NCBI GenBank assembly: GCA_021292105.1
Contig: CM037874.1
Coordinates: forward strand, 11,638,502 to 11,702,501
Origin: Anadara kagoshimensis
Lineage: Eukaryota; Mollusca; Bivalvia; Arcoida; Arcidae
Direction of reading: 5' to 3'
Length of the DNA stretch: 64,000 nucleotides
Part shown: positions 12,843 to 27,800 of the stretch, piece by piece
Position numbering within the stretch: the first letter of the stretch is position 1
Layout of the letters: each line of letters opens with the position of its first letter
Program-made: the position numbers and the translations under genes
The notes under the pieces: model-generated
Database searches by the model: none
The model's input: only the letters and a program-made list of their open reading frames with translations
Told to the model about the DNA's origin: nothing

Positions 12843-15800
12843 AATATGTACTGGAAAAATTTCTTTTTACCTGTGTGAGATATATTGTATGTTTAAATTT
12901 AAAATATAAAAATCTTCGAAAAGACCCATTTAACATGAGTAATGGCATAAATTTTAGGTTGACCATTATCGGTTCTCTATCGGTTGGGCACGAGTTCTTC
13001 CAAATGGATTACGAGAATCAGAGAACAGCAAAGGAGTAGAGTATTACAACAAGGTTATAAACGGATTAATAGAAGCTGGTATTGAACCTATGGTTACCCT
13101 GTATCATTGGGATCTACCCCAGTATATTGAAGAAAAGTATGGTGGGTGGTTAAACCAAACATCTACAGACCTGTTTGCAGATTATGCAAAATTCTGTTTT
13201 GAAAGATTTGGTGATCGCGTAAGTAAGATTTATACATAAATCAAGATAAATATTACTATAATGGTATTATTATTAAACCTGTTGTAAGTTTTCGGCACTA
13301 GCTATTCCTCATCAGTAGTCCTCGGACTAACATAGTGGACACTCAAATATTTTTAAGATCATGATGAAATTAGAAATATAAAGGGACCAGAATGCATGTA
13401 AACCAATCCTACTAAGGCGATACTTAGTATAGCTTAGTTTTTAAGAAGAGTAGATATAGTTATTTTAATGAACAATGTTTATCTGTATGTTTTGAAGTTA
13501 GAACATTCTCTTTAAACAATTGCAACTATGTATATTGTCACCAGGTTATAGTTTGTTTTAAAAAAAATCTTACTTAAAATGATATTTCAGGTAAAATTAT
13601 GGATAACCTTCAATGAACCTTGGATAGTATCCTGGTTGGGATACGGTACAGCAACATTTGCTCCCGGAAAATGGGGACCTGGAACTAATTCATATATAGT
13701 TTCCCATAACTTGATCCGAGCCCATTCTAAAGCTTATAGAATTTATGAGAAACAATTTAAATCGACTCAAAATGGTAAGTTTTAAATTATGATAATTGAT
13801 ACAGTAAATCACGTTTATTACGAACCATGGGAACTCTGTTTTAACTTCATTATAAAGCCACTTCACTTTATTGTTATAGAAAAACAGTCACTTCGTTTTA
13901 TTTATAAATTCGGTGTAAGTTTTCTCGTTACATTTTTGTTTTACTGTATTTGTTTGTATAGCTTGCGGTTATATCACACACACCTTAAAATATAAGATAG
14001 CATTTATTTATAGAAAACTTACACAGACTTTTTATTTGACGAATATATGCGACAAAATGCATTTTAATGACATTACCGATGCTAAGATTTTATGCCATAT
14101 GTACATAGTTTCACACAGTACACATTGCATTGAACAATGTTTTGATTCTTTTGCGACTTTTTATGCATATGAGATTTATGTATTGTCTATATCCGTTGAC
14201 TCTCTCTTTCCTTTCAAGGGGTAGGAGCAGGTCTAGGTATCTTTGAAAAGTTGTTTAACAAAACTAAACTAATATTAGAAGGACATGTATTAAATACACA
14301 TGTATACTAATTTGAATTAACTATGTATATTTATATACTTATTCCGTCACAACTTCTTTTCATTGTTATATTGTCAGGTTCATACAAATGAAAATTATGC
14401 GTCGTCTTTATTTAGGTAAAGTTGGAATTACTCTAAATGCGGGCTGGTCAGAACCACAAGATCCTTTTAACCCAGAGCATCTGTTGGCTTCTGAGAGAGC
14501 TTTGCAATTTGATTTTGGGTGGTTTGCCAACCCCGTTGTACATGGGGATTATCCTGACGTTATGAAACGGCAAGTGGCTAGAAAAAGTAAAGCACAACAT
14601 TTCAATGAATCACGACTGCCGGCTTTTACAGAGGAAGAAAAAACCATGATCAAAGGTAAATATTATGACTGGTTTAACGTAGTGTATTTAAATTTTTTTG
14701 AAACACAAACAAGCATATTCAGTTAATTAGGATCCAACGCCAGCAGGTACTTTTTGTGGTTTGCATTTGTGTTCCAATAGTTTTAGTTCACAGGTAAAAA
14801 AGCAAATTAATTCGGTTTAATGATATGCGCACCTACCATCCATGTTGACGCGTTGACCTAAGTTTTGTAATATAGAGCTGTGTATGGTTGTGCAGAATTA
14901 CTCCGGACAAGAAGTGTCTGAACGGACGGAAAGAGACAAATTCAATATTCCCTCTGTCTGCGAAAGGTTGGAGATAAAAAGAAATTAATTTAATAATTTA
15001 TGACATTTGGTTTTCAATTACCATGGTTGATTTTTAAGTAGTTATATAAGTCGTGTGAGACAAATCGATGTTTAACAATTTAATTTTTACAACTTATATT
15101 TAATGTTATGTACGCTGTACGCGAGTTAAAATTGTTAAGATTTTAATTAGTTGTTTTGTAAAATTATTTAGATCGTCTCAGACATTAATAATTTGTGACC
15201 ATGTCTTCTGGCGTCCATTTACAACGATCTAAATATATTTAAATGATACCCTTCGTTTTTTATTGTAGGATCCACCGACTTTCTTGGACTCAATTTCTAT
15301 TCTTCAAGCATAGTATATCCTCAGGATAAGGGATATGATGATATAAGTTATGATGCTGATAAAGACACGGGTGGTTATCAGGACGAAAAATGGCTGGGGT
15401 ATGTCTAGAATTAACGATCAACTTTGTACAAAATACAATACGCAGATGGACAGTAATATTTCATATGTTTTAATTTTTTATTTTCTACGCGGCTAGAGTA
15501 GCTAGCCTTACTGGAAATGCTTACCCTCACTTAATGACTTAATTTGCCAGTTTTAAAATTTATAAATTGCTTTGGAAATAGATTTGAACATGTAGTGGTA
15601 TGTTTTTTGGGCTAAAAAGGACACGTGGAATACTCAGACAACAGAAGAGATATACTTTCATCGTTCAAATGTACCTCTAATATATTTACCTGCATAATTT
15701 AAAAACTAATCAATTAAAAGACACTCCAACCTTTATTTAGATTTTGATGTCTGGTGGTCAAAACAACAACAACAACTAGTACTGCTACTACTACTACTTA

Positions 15801-18800
15801 ATAACGAAAAAGCAACAATGGATTCTAACATAAGTCAAATTTTGAATGATAATTTTCATTCACAAACAAAGTCATCCATGTCCAAATCACAATCCGAAAG
15901 CAAAGTAAAAACTTTGGTACTGACAAGTTAGACACGTGAACTTTCACCAGAGAAGTGAGTCCGGGTGCCCTCTGATCTTTCTTAATACGCTATTTTTCGT
16001 CGACTGTTTAATGAATCATACCATTCTTGCAAATGGATTTTAAAGATTTGCAGTGTACGATAACTTGAGGTTTAATTCTGAAATCATGTTTTTGATGATT
16101 ACATTTGTATGTCATTTAATATTTACAGATCAGGTTCAAGTTGGCTAAAAGTAACACCATGGGGACTACGGAAAATGCTGAATTGGATAAAGAGAACATT
16201 CAATAATATGCATGTATATGTTACAGAAAATGGCGTGTCTGATAAAAACGGATCAATCTATGATCCACACAGAATACATTATTACAATACGTATATAAAT
16301 GAAATGATGAAAGGTAACAAAATACGAATTTTAAGTTAATTTAGAAAAAAACCAAACACACTGCTCCGTGTTCAAAGCACAATTCAAAAAGGATATTATA
16401 AAATTTAATAACTAGCAAATTTAATTTAACACAAGAAGCTAACTTCAACAAGAGAAGTAAGGTCGGTTGCTCCGGAATCACAAATTATGTTGAATATACT
16501 GTCTACCTGTCTTAAAGGCCACCTCTAAATAAGGGCAACCTGCTTATAAAGGTCAGTAGAATTGTATCACAATTGTTCTTTATTCATATTATCTGAAACT
16601 GTATATAAAAGCCATATGTCCATAGAGGCCGCTTTTTCCGGTTTCACTTGGTGGCCTTTATAGACAGGTTTGACTGTAATTTCCTCAGTATACCCTATGT
16701 AACATCGAAAATTTATACTCTTATTTTGCTTTCATAGGCAAGTAGATGAAGTTTAATACGGCAAAAACAAAGTCAAGAAATACTGTATATTGATGAATTA
16801 CAAATCTACAATCACATCTTTTCAAACTTGTTTTCAATACCAAGCAATCTTTCTCTTGTCATCCTCATTCATGCACACTTTTTGTGTTATCACTTTAGTA
16901 CCATTTTTTCTATTGTCAACTTTCCTTTTTTACCTGCTTCTCCTGCTTCTCCTGCTTACTGTGTCTTTTTTTCCCAATTAACACGCTATGGTAGAGCTTG
17001 TTCCTACTACGGGGCGTTGTACCACGAAGTAGGCTGCTTGCAAATAAATTGTAGACTCAGGGATTTTGCAAGCCTATGCTTATCAAGGTCCTCAAAAAGT
17101 TTTATGGCCGTCATCACAGTATTGTTGATAAGTTTGATGTCTCTGTGTCCAGGATTATCCTGGATATATTTGACGTCTCATAGTTCCATGTTTCTTTCAC
17201 ACAAGTTTGATTACACACGTGGCGGGTGTAACTAGCTAAACAGGAGGTGCTTACCTTCCGGAGCACCCGGCCTCACTTCCTGGTGGAAGTTCACGTATCT
17301 AACCTAACTTGTCAGTTCCAAAGTTTTTACTTTGCTTCTGGATTGTGATTCGGATATTGATTAGTATGCTCACATGAAAATACGCCATTACAATGATATT
17401 TATCAAGTAAATATAATGTTACGTGTTAAAGTTGATGTATTACGTCATTTTAGGTAGATTACATTATGTTGCGTGACGTGCAGTGAAACAAGATGATTCC
17501 GCTCTCTGATGGTGACGTGCAGTGAAGCGCGATAATTCCGCTCTCTGATGGTGCCAATTTGTAAACTTTGCCCACAAACGGCATACTCTTTTACCCTATT
17601 ACGTATTATCAGGTTGAACATGTGTTGCTCATGCTTTATTTCATTATGTCCGTGGCTTTTTGATCTGATCTGTCAGGAGATCTATTTTTAAGTGCAGTTA
17701 CAAATTGTTACACTCGGGTTTGAATACATTAACAAGTATGTTGTAAAAGGAATTTTCAACTGTTCTACGGGTAAATAGGACTTTTACAAATTCAAAATTA
17801 CAAATGAATGCGCTGTTTGTTTCTTTTTGTTTCTTATTTAGATCTGTTCAAAGAAATCTCATATCATATCATTTCTTTAAAAATCACTTCACAATTTACA
17901 TTTTAGCTGTGAATCTGGACAAATGTAATGTTAAAGGGTACACTGCATGGTCGCTTATGGACAATCTTGAATGGCGAGCTGGTTATAGTGAAAAGTTTGG
18001 TTTGCATTTCGTTAATTTTACTGACCCTAATAGGACCAGGACGGCTAAAGCTTCGTCGTTATTTTTTCATAATTTGATAAAGAATCATGGATTTCCAAAA
18101 GGCAAAGTCTTAGCTCCCGCTGCTCCGGGATCTATTGCATACGAAAATGAATTTTTATACGACACATTTCCAGAGAACTTTGTATGGAGTACAGCTACAG
18201 CTGCATATCAAGTAGAAGGTGGATGGGACCAAGATGGTAAGATTTACCTTTACATTTGTCGTCTGTAGACTTATTTTCCAGTTCATATCTGCTGAATGTT
18301 TAATTTAGTTTGATACGTGTGTTCATGAAGGAGTGTGATTTTATATACCCTAGTCATGTTTTTGTCAAGGCACTAGAATCTGTCTAAGTTGGAATTATTT
18401 TTAATTTTAAAGAAAGATTCATATTCATATTTTTCCTGCAGATACAAATGGAATGAAAGCTATTGTTTCTAGTTTGTTTGCATAAACCAACTAAGCATCA
18501 TTACCCCAAACAATACATGTATTTCAGGTAAGGGAAAAAATATTTGGGACGTGTTTTCCCACCAGCCAGATCATATAGACAACAATGATACTGGAGATGT
18601 AGCATGTGACAGTTATAATAAATATCTGGAAGACGTTCAGCTGCTTCGTGATTTGAAGGTATTTATTTAAATTGTTTCACATTTTATGAACATAATGTGA
18701 GGATGGCTGTATAATAAATTGGTTAATTACTACAGAGATATAAATTTACTAGTTACTCGATGGAAATAACGAGACAGTCAGTGTTTTTTATTTGAATATG

Positions 18801-21800
18801 CATGTGAGATTCTTGAATAGTAGTTTTAATTCCAATGCAACTGAATGGATTTATGTTATTAGGTTAATCAATATCAACATACATGGACACACTGGAAAAG
18901 CAATAATTTAAGAAATTTAAGTTTAGTATAAATTCAACTAACAAAGTGTTTGACAATTTATGCTATGAAATTATCTTCGATTTTACGTTTTTATTACAGG
19001 TTACGCATTATAGATTCTCTATATCCTGGTCCCGTATTCTACCTAAAGGTACAAATGAAACTATAAACGACAAAGGTATAGCTTACTATAACAATCTTAT
19101 AGACGCTCTGATAGATGCTGGTATAACTCCAATGGTAACACTTTATCACTGGGATCTACCACAAGCTCTACAAGAATATGGTGGATGGATGAATGATTCC
19201 ATAAGCGACCATTTTGCTGATTATGCACGGATATGTTTTAAGAATTTTGGCAATAGGGTATGTTACTATTTTAACACGAATGCTTACTATGTACATAAAA
19301 TAGGATATTTTCCTGGAATGTTTTGTATTAATGGTATCTGAAACTTTCGTTTGACATGGAAAAAGCGTCAAAAATACTGCATAAGAACGAAAAATCAAAA
19401 AAAAAAAAAAAAAAAAAAAAAAAGACATGACTGACACATATTGAGGAAGTGTTATTTTATAATGCAAATTTCTGAGGTTACAACCGATAACTGATATTGT
19501 AATCCCTAAAAAAATTTTAGTTTCCACAACTTTGTTCAAAGCACTACTGATTAGGGACTGTATTCCACAACGACCGTCTAGTGATGTGAAATTAATTCTG
19601 GTATAATATGTAATCATCAAGTTCACAAATCAATCATATCTTTATGTGTATTTATAGAAGAGTAATGTGCGATTAGGGTATGGCTTTTTCCACCTAAATT
19701 TTAATTTTGATTGTTACTTTAACTATATTCTAGTTATCAATTATTTAGGAATTTCGATTCGATTTTAAAAGATCATCAGACCAATATCTTTGTATTGAGT
19801 CATTATTTTCAATGCATGGTTTTGTTTTTTTTATCACACATAATGACTCTATACAATAATTGACAAACATATGACTTATTGGTTAGAACATAAATACGCT
19901 TTATTCACACTATTTAATATTAGTCTTATTATCGAACCTCTTTTTTCAGGTAAAGTTTTGGATAACGTTAAATGAACCATTTGTGGTTTCGTTCCACGGT
20001 CATGAAATAGGGGTTATGGCACCTGGACTCAAAGGAAATGGAACAAAAATATATGTTGTAGGACATAATCTGATCAAATCGCACGCAAAAGCATACCACG
20101 TGTATAAAAACGAATTTAACACGACACAAAAAGGTAAAGTTTGATTAGAATCACGTGCATAAAAAGCATATGCAGTAATTATGTAAGTCTTAAATTACTA
20201 CCGGATAAATGTAGTCGGGGGAAAAGTACAAAAAATGTCACAATTTGACTCCTAAAATTTCTCAGAACAGTTAAGGCATACAATGGAATACGCAATTGAT
20301 ATGTTCACACATATATGTGTATCATCAACAAAATAGATAGTTTTACATTACAACAACAAAATCGATAATTTTACAATACAACAACAGTTTTATTACATAC
20401 ATGCTTGAATGTAGTTTGCTATTTAAAATATTTCTAATTTTCCGCGAACAAAAAAAAAAAAAAAAAAAATTGCAAATGTTCCAAATCAAAAAATTAGTTG
20501 CTGAAAGGTAACACACTCATTAATTGTTATAAAATGATAGTTGAACATTTTACGTCATTCTATAATTACTTGTTATACATCGTAGTTGCTTATAAGAGAA
20601 ATATAGAAATATTAAGGTCCATGATGTGAGGCAGTCTTTACATCATTTATTCAATAATACATGTATATTAATTTATTGGTTGCATTAAAAGGCAAAATTG
20701 GAATAACAATGAATACAGACTGGCAAGTCCCTAAGAACCCGTACAGTCCCGGAGATATAGAAGCTTCAGAAACAGCTATCCAGTTTATGTTTGGGTGGTT
20801 CGCTCATCCTATATATGTCAATGGTGACTACCCAGATGTCATGAAATGGAAAATCGGGAACAAAAGTCATTCACAGAACTATCCAAAAGCCGCTTGCCAG
20901 AATTCACACCTCAAGAAAAGCAATTTATAAAAGGTAAATTAAAGTACATTTTTGTACGGCGTTAACGACAGTAAAAGCGTTCATTGCTATCGCTTTCTCT
21001 AACATAAGGCTTCTTTACTATGAAATCGTACGCATTGTAAATAGTGCGCCTGGTAAATGAACGTAAAAGGAATCTGTTATATGTGAGATATATATTCTGA
21101 GACGGATAATGCATTTGGTTACATATGCACATTTTGAATAGTTTTCGGAATATATTTCAGAATCTAGCAAAATAATGCGGCGGATTGCATCCAATAATTT
21201 GTGCAGTCTGGCTAACTGACCTCGTAGTATCAATAAAAAGTAGTCCGGGAAATTTGCGCCCTACGATGTAAAATCATAACTTTTATAATACAATAACAAT
21301 AGCAGATGAATTTAACTAATTCATTATAAAATCTGTGATAATTTAAATTGATTTTGAAGGGTATGATTACGTATTTTGGTGCTGAGGTATTCTGTCACAT
21401 TTTAAAACTGATTTATCGATTAGATTTTACTCCCGTAAAAGGGAGATAAACCTACAGCACTATTGCAAACTCAGCACGTGGATTTGAAATACTTTGCCGA
21501 TTTGGAAGTAAAATTAAAGATTAACATAAAAAGGAAAGTTTGTGAATGATAGTCAGCAGTTTATTAAAAACCAGACTTAACAGCAAATAATTCAGTTACA
21601 TACAAACGCTAGAATGAACCCCAGCGGGCATAGCGATTTTTGGGTCTGCAAAAAACTCTACTTTCTCTATCAAAATGACAAACAACGATCAGGTACAATT
21701 TATAAAACTTGATTTAGTTTTGGTTACTGATCGTCTTTCTCATATATTTATGGAATTATTATTTTCTGCTGTTTTTTTACTTAGCAATACATCGTTTGAT

Positions 21801-24800
21801 ATATTGTTTCTTTTTCAAAAACATCATCCGTCGGACTATGCATCGATTGACCCTCGGGGGATTTTCAGTTATATTGACAGTCCTGCCCCAACACCATTTT
21901 CCCAACTACGCCGTACAACAGCACGACAGTGCTATGTTTAATAAAAGAATCTGAAATGCTTTAAAAGTATATTTGGGTTATACTGCATTTGTTTTGTAGT
22001 ACTAGCATTTATATTATCACTGCTGATCAATCAATGTGTAGTAAAAAAAAACCTATTATCGTAAGTTCCATCTATGTATTTCATATATACAATAAAAAAT
22101 CTTTAAATGGACCTATTTATCTTTGATGACATTTAATCCTTCATGATGAACTCTGATTACATAACATTTAGTTATCTATGGAATGTCATTCTATTACGTC
22201 ATTGTTGATTCATCAGCATTCAAACTTTGTTTCATATTTCTTTGCATATTCGCGAAAAAGACTTTACAACCCCCAATATGTTTATTAGAATATTTAATAA
22301 AATAAATATTTCTACATTTCAATATTTCTGACATGCTTTAATATTAAAAACAGGTACGTACGATTTCCTTGGCATGAACTTCTACACATCGAATGTTGTC
22401 ACACAGAAAAAGGCGCCATTATTTCCAGGAAGTTACGGTGATGACCAAGATATTGAATCTTACAAAGATCCTAGCTGGCTTGGGTAAGTTATTTTAGAAA
22501 ATGTTTTAATATTTGTGGCAGTGATTCTTTCATATTTAGTCATTTGCAGCCACCTGAAATAGTTATTAGAATTTAGTGATTATTTTGGATCTAAAGAATT
22601 TATTACGAACACTTTCTATTTTTTGTCAGTGAAAAAGTTTTATCTTTTAGGTAACCTTATATGGCTCAACAGTCTAGTAGTAGATCATTAAAACAAACAG
22701 ACTTGTAAGTTAGAGATAATTGTAAGCAATATATTAAAATAGGGCCTATATTGAAACTTTTAACGAAACGTAGAACCTTTAAAAATTGGTTTCTTCTGTT
22801 ACAATGTTTTATCAAAAAAATTTATCGGAGCATCCGGTCTCATTTTACCGGTCAAAGGTCACGTGTTTAACTTAATTAAGTTTTCTCTTTGCTGTGGGAT
22901 TATGATTGGACATGGAATTGTATATTTGTTTTTGATTATTTTTTGGATCTTAATTTATATTAGGTCTGGATCAGATTGGTTAAAAGTAACACCTTTTGGA
23001 ATACGAAAAATGTTGAATTGGGTTAAAAATAACATTGGTGAAATGCCGGTATATATCACTGAAAATGGAGTAAGCGATAGAAATGGAACACTTGACGATT
23101 GTCACAGGATCAGTTATTATAAATCCTACATCAACGAAGTACTAAAAGGTAAATTAGTATAATTATTTCGAATCTATGTTCAATTCCAGCTATCAGTTAC
23201 CAGAAATGTTGTATCGTCTCACATTTGAATCATCGAAATTAGGTTCATAGCCAATTCTATTTTATTTTGTTATAGAAATTCTATAATTGAATTAAAATAT
23301 TTTATCATATTGAAAGGTGAATTGGTTGATTATTTTGAATCTATGTAAAAATTCAGTTACGAGAAATGTTATCGTCTTGTATTAGAATAATTGAACTTAA
23401 TTTATCAGATTATGTTTAATTTTGTTTATACCATTGAATCCAATATTATCGTAAATCCTGCATCAACGAAATACTTTAAGGCGAATTGGTATAATTATTT
23501 AGAATCTATGTACAAGACGCTAATTACCAGAAGCGAGAAAAGCTTTATCGTCAAATATTTGAGACATTCAAATTTAGGGGACTTTGTACAACAAAGTAGC
23601 TGCTTGCAAATAAATTATTGACTCGGGGATAATGCAAGCCTAGGCTTATCAAGGCTCTGAAAAAGTTTTATGGCCGTCATCACAGTATTGTTTATAAGTT
23701 TGATGTCTCTGTGTCCAGGATTGCCCTGGATATATTTGACGTCTCATAGTTCCATGTTCCTTTCACACAATTTTTATTACACACGTGGCAGTTGTAGCTA
23801 TCTAAACAGGAGGTGCTTACCCTTTCGGAGCGCCCCGCCTCACTTCCCTGGTGGAAGTTCACGTGTCTAACCTAACTTGTCAGTTCCAAAGTTTTTACTT
23901 TGCTTCTGGTTTGTGATTCGGACATGGATTAGTAAGTTTTTTTTTTACTAGTTCTTATCAGATTATGTTTATTTTCTTATATAAATCCAAATATCATTAA
24001 AACGCTTATATTAACTTAATACTAAACGCTCAATTGCTAAAATTATTTCAATTTTAAGTACAGATTCAGTTATTATATCCAAGACAAAGTCATCATCGTA
24101 TATTTATTCATTGAAATTTAGTTATCAGAAAGTGTTTCATTTTGATGTAGAAATTCTTTATCATAACATTGAATTCAATCACACATTAATTTTAAAATTA
24201 TGATTATTTATCATACATAAGTTAAGAACTTGAATGTAAAATAGAATAATTATTATGAATCTATGTACTAATCGAGTAACAAATTACGAAACAAATTTGT
24301 ATCATCGTATATTTAAGGCATTAAAAATTTGCTCATATTAGACTGTGCTAAATTTTGAATTCGAATATTTATTAATAAATAAATCCTGCATTTTATATTA
24401 TTAATAAATCATATAATGGAACCACTAATTGCTAAAAATAAGTCATATTTTCTTCACATTTATACCGTCTTTTTTTTTAAACAGCAATCAAACTAGATGG
24501 GTGTAATGTGCAAGGTTATACATCATGGTCTCTCATGGATAACTTCGAATGGGCACGAGGTTACTCGGAACGGTTTGGACTTCATTACGTTAATTTTTCG
24601 GATCCAGCCCGACCAAGAACTGCAAAAGCATCAGCTAGGTTTTACAGGGAACTGATCACAAATAATGGATTTCCTAAAGAAAAAACATTCACACCTCGCG
24701 TACCCGGAACACTGCCATACGAAAATGATTTCTACTATGGGCTGTTTCCAGAGGACTTTGCGTGGAGCACTGCTACTGCAGCATATCAAGTTGAAGGAGG

Positions 24801-27800
24801 ATGGAACGAAGATGGTAAAATTATTATGAAAATGTTCTTAATGCAAACTGTAATTATCAGAACCTGCAAAGGATAATCTGAAATTTAAATCCTTAAAAAC
24901 TAAGGTATGCTCCCTAAAGCAAAGTATTTCCTAAATTTTGGTTTTACAATTTTGTCCCAAGTACTATTGAGGAGAAATTTTATTCCGAAACTGTCGTCTG
25001 GTGCTGTAAAATTAACTATCTAATACGTTTGTTTTTGATGTATAGATAGCACCAGGTAAACATTTTATTCGTACCGATGTATTTATTTCACAATTAAAAA
25101 AGAAACCATTTTTTACTCGATAAAACCTTTTTAACAAAAACCAATACTACGACAAACATCATACATCTGACAAAAAAAGCGAGATAAATGAATTCAAATA
25201 CTAGCAATGGCATAGCTGATTAAAAATCACCAAATTTGACGGACTCATGTGCTTTATTTAATGTAAATTGCTGTCAAATGGTAAATTGGTAGTACTTTAA
25301 GTAGCTTCCTAATTATCCTCTCAATTTTATTACGGTTGGTCAATAAATAAACACATTTAAACACAAACAAAATTAATAAGCTTTACTTAACCCAATTATA
25401 AATTAACAAAATAATTTTGAAGAATGTTATTCGTAAAATGATATCAATGTCTATATTTAAATTATCATTTAAGCTGTTATGAAAATTTATGAAATACATC
25501 AGATGTTCTTCCAAATGAGAAACCTGATAAAACGACATTATTTAAAGTAAAAGTTCAACATATGCACAGATATAGCATTGGAAATGCCATGTGTTGTCAA
25601 TATAATCCCTGATCATTTTAATATTTTCAACAAATAAATTTTGAAACATTCCCCATGTCTGATTTTGATAGTAGTTAAGTGGTTTATGGTCTTCAATCGT
25701 GAAAATTTCAAAAGTCATTTAATAGTTTCAATAGTTATATAATATGACTTTCAATAAGTTATATTGTAGTTGCTATCTTTCAACATTCTTAACTTGTTTT
25801 TTAATCAATATGACTTGTTTGGTACTAATATTCCATTTGTTATCAATATTTTTTCGGGAAATGTATTATTTTAGGTAAAGGAGAGAATATATGGGACGCA
25901 TTTTCACATCAACCAGGACACGTTGATAACAATGATACAGGAGATGTTGCATGTGATAGTTATCATAAATTTTTGGATGATGTGCAACTTTTAATTAATC
26001 TCAAGGTATAGTAAAAATATATTAAAAACAAACATAATATCAAAATGGTTTTCAACAATTAATTTTGACAAAACAATGTGATAACCAGTAGAAAAAATAC
26101 GTAATTGTGATTGAAAACGTCATAAACGTGTATACTTTTTTTAACGATATCTGTATTTGGTACTTGTTTTCAGTTGTTTGTAGTTTTACACTCTTCCACT
26201 TTATCCTGTAAAGATATAATCTATACATTTTGTATTAAACGATATAGAACAAGCCGGAATATATAAATATAGGAGTTGATATTACGAAAAAAAGTATTAA
26301 TCATCAAAAACAAACACACTAATCCATATCTGAAACCAATCCAGAGGCAAAATAAAAACTTTAGAACTGACAAGTTAGGTTAGACACGTGAGCTTCCACC
26401 ATGTAAGTGATGCCGGGTTCTCCGGAAGGGTAAGCACTCCTGTTTAGCTAGCTACAACCGCCACGTGTGTTATCAAAATAAGGTGAAAGGTATTTGGAAA
26501 TTTAAGACGTCAAATATATTCAGGGCAATTCTAGACATCAAATTTATCAATCATACTTGTACGCAACGAAATAGATAATTAAAAATTAACATAATTATAA
26601 AGTTTTTATCAGAGTTCGTTTTGTTATGATTATAATTCTTTCATCAGGTATAAATGGATAAACCAGTTGCGTGCATCAAATAAAAATTTACTGTTTGATT
26701 TAGGTTACCCATTACAGATTTTCTATATCCTGGTCACGTATACTACCAAAAGGTACAACTGAAATAATAAACCAACAAGGCATAGCCTATTATAACAATC
26801 TCATAGACGCTCTGATAGATGCTGGTATAACTCCAATGGTCACACTTTATCACTGGGATCTACCACAAGCTCTACAAGAATATGGTGGATGGCTTAATGA
26901 TTCTGTAAGCGACCACTTTGCAGACTATGCAAGAGTTTGTTTCCAAAACTTTGGAAACAGGGTATGTATTCTTTCATCTTAAGCGTGATACCAATTTGTT
27001 GAAAATATCATGTATTTTGTAAATAAGGCTAACAGTATACCGCTTTAGTTATTCTATTTTGTTGAAAAAAATGATAAACATTTACAACGATATTGTCATA
27101 TAAGTTTAAATTGTTAATCCGTTAGTGTCATTGGTGTTAGAACCACATGCATACAATTGTACAAGTTTTTATGCTGAATTTAAAAATATGTATTCTAATT
27201 AATTATTTAATGTGCGTTTTAGTATTAAGGTATGCTGTCTAACACTTCATTCCATTTTTTCATTCCTGCTGGTGGCTGTTGCCCCGAGGATAATACAAAC
27301 TCAGTAGGTAATAATTGTGTATTATTGACAGAAATATACTATTGTCTTAATTTGTTGCTAGGTAAAATTTAAAAATCCTCACAAACTAAGGTTTTCTTCC
27401 TCATGCAAAATTTTTTTCTCAGCTAAATTTAATAAAACAATTTTTATCCTTTTGGTATCTTTTCAACATCTTGAAAAAAAAGTTTCATAATTTTGTTCCA
27501 AGCACTACTGATGAGGAATTGTATTCCGAAGCGTCTGTCTACATCTGTAAATTTAAAACTGGTTTCATATGTAATTTTGTCTGGTGTCCGCCAAATAGAA
27601 TCAAAGGTCTCAATATGTAGTTTCTGTGTCGTGTTCTGTTTTTGTTATGAGAATTTCGAAGTGCATTTTACTATGACTTACATGTCAATTTGCAATTTTA
27701 GGTTAAATTTTGGATAACTATTAATGAACCTTATGTAATTTCCTACCATGGACATGAAATTGGAGTAATGGCACCTGGGCTTAAAGGACCAGGAACTAAC

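Larger units (their letters stand above)
11386..18146 (+). other. GH1 domain 2 coding block (exons 8 to 15)
   Basis: Residues about 497-970. The domain starts inside exon 8 ([11 protein letters not shown] then YQIEGGW), runs through exons 9-14 and ends in exon 15. Acid/base Glu is in TFNEP (about residue 665, exon 11) and nucleophile Glu in VTENG (about 874, exon 14). HWDLP is intact. The platform motif reads DNLEW rather than DNFEW, a conservative change. A sequon follows GGW (GGWLNQT), as in every domain of the protein. No frame break or missing active-site residue is seen, so activity is expected. Confidence 0.9.
18147..24720 (+). other. GH1 domain 3 coding block (exons 15 to 22), one frame break in exon 19
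   Basis: Residues about 985-1460. Glycone Gln is in YQVEGGW, HWDLP is in exon 17, acid/base Glu in TLNEP (about 1151, exon 18), nucleophile in ITENG (about 1361, exon 21), and DNFEW in exon 22. Exon 19 is 242 bases where the matching domain 4 exon is 243. The frame is lost near 20885, where a run of four A sits in a place that reads correctly with five. As written, the shifted frame stops at 20928-20930. The exon 19 acceptor (ATTAAAAG) is also weak. Domain 3 is very close to domain 4, especially in exon 17 versus exon 24. Confidence 0.88.
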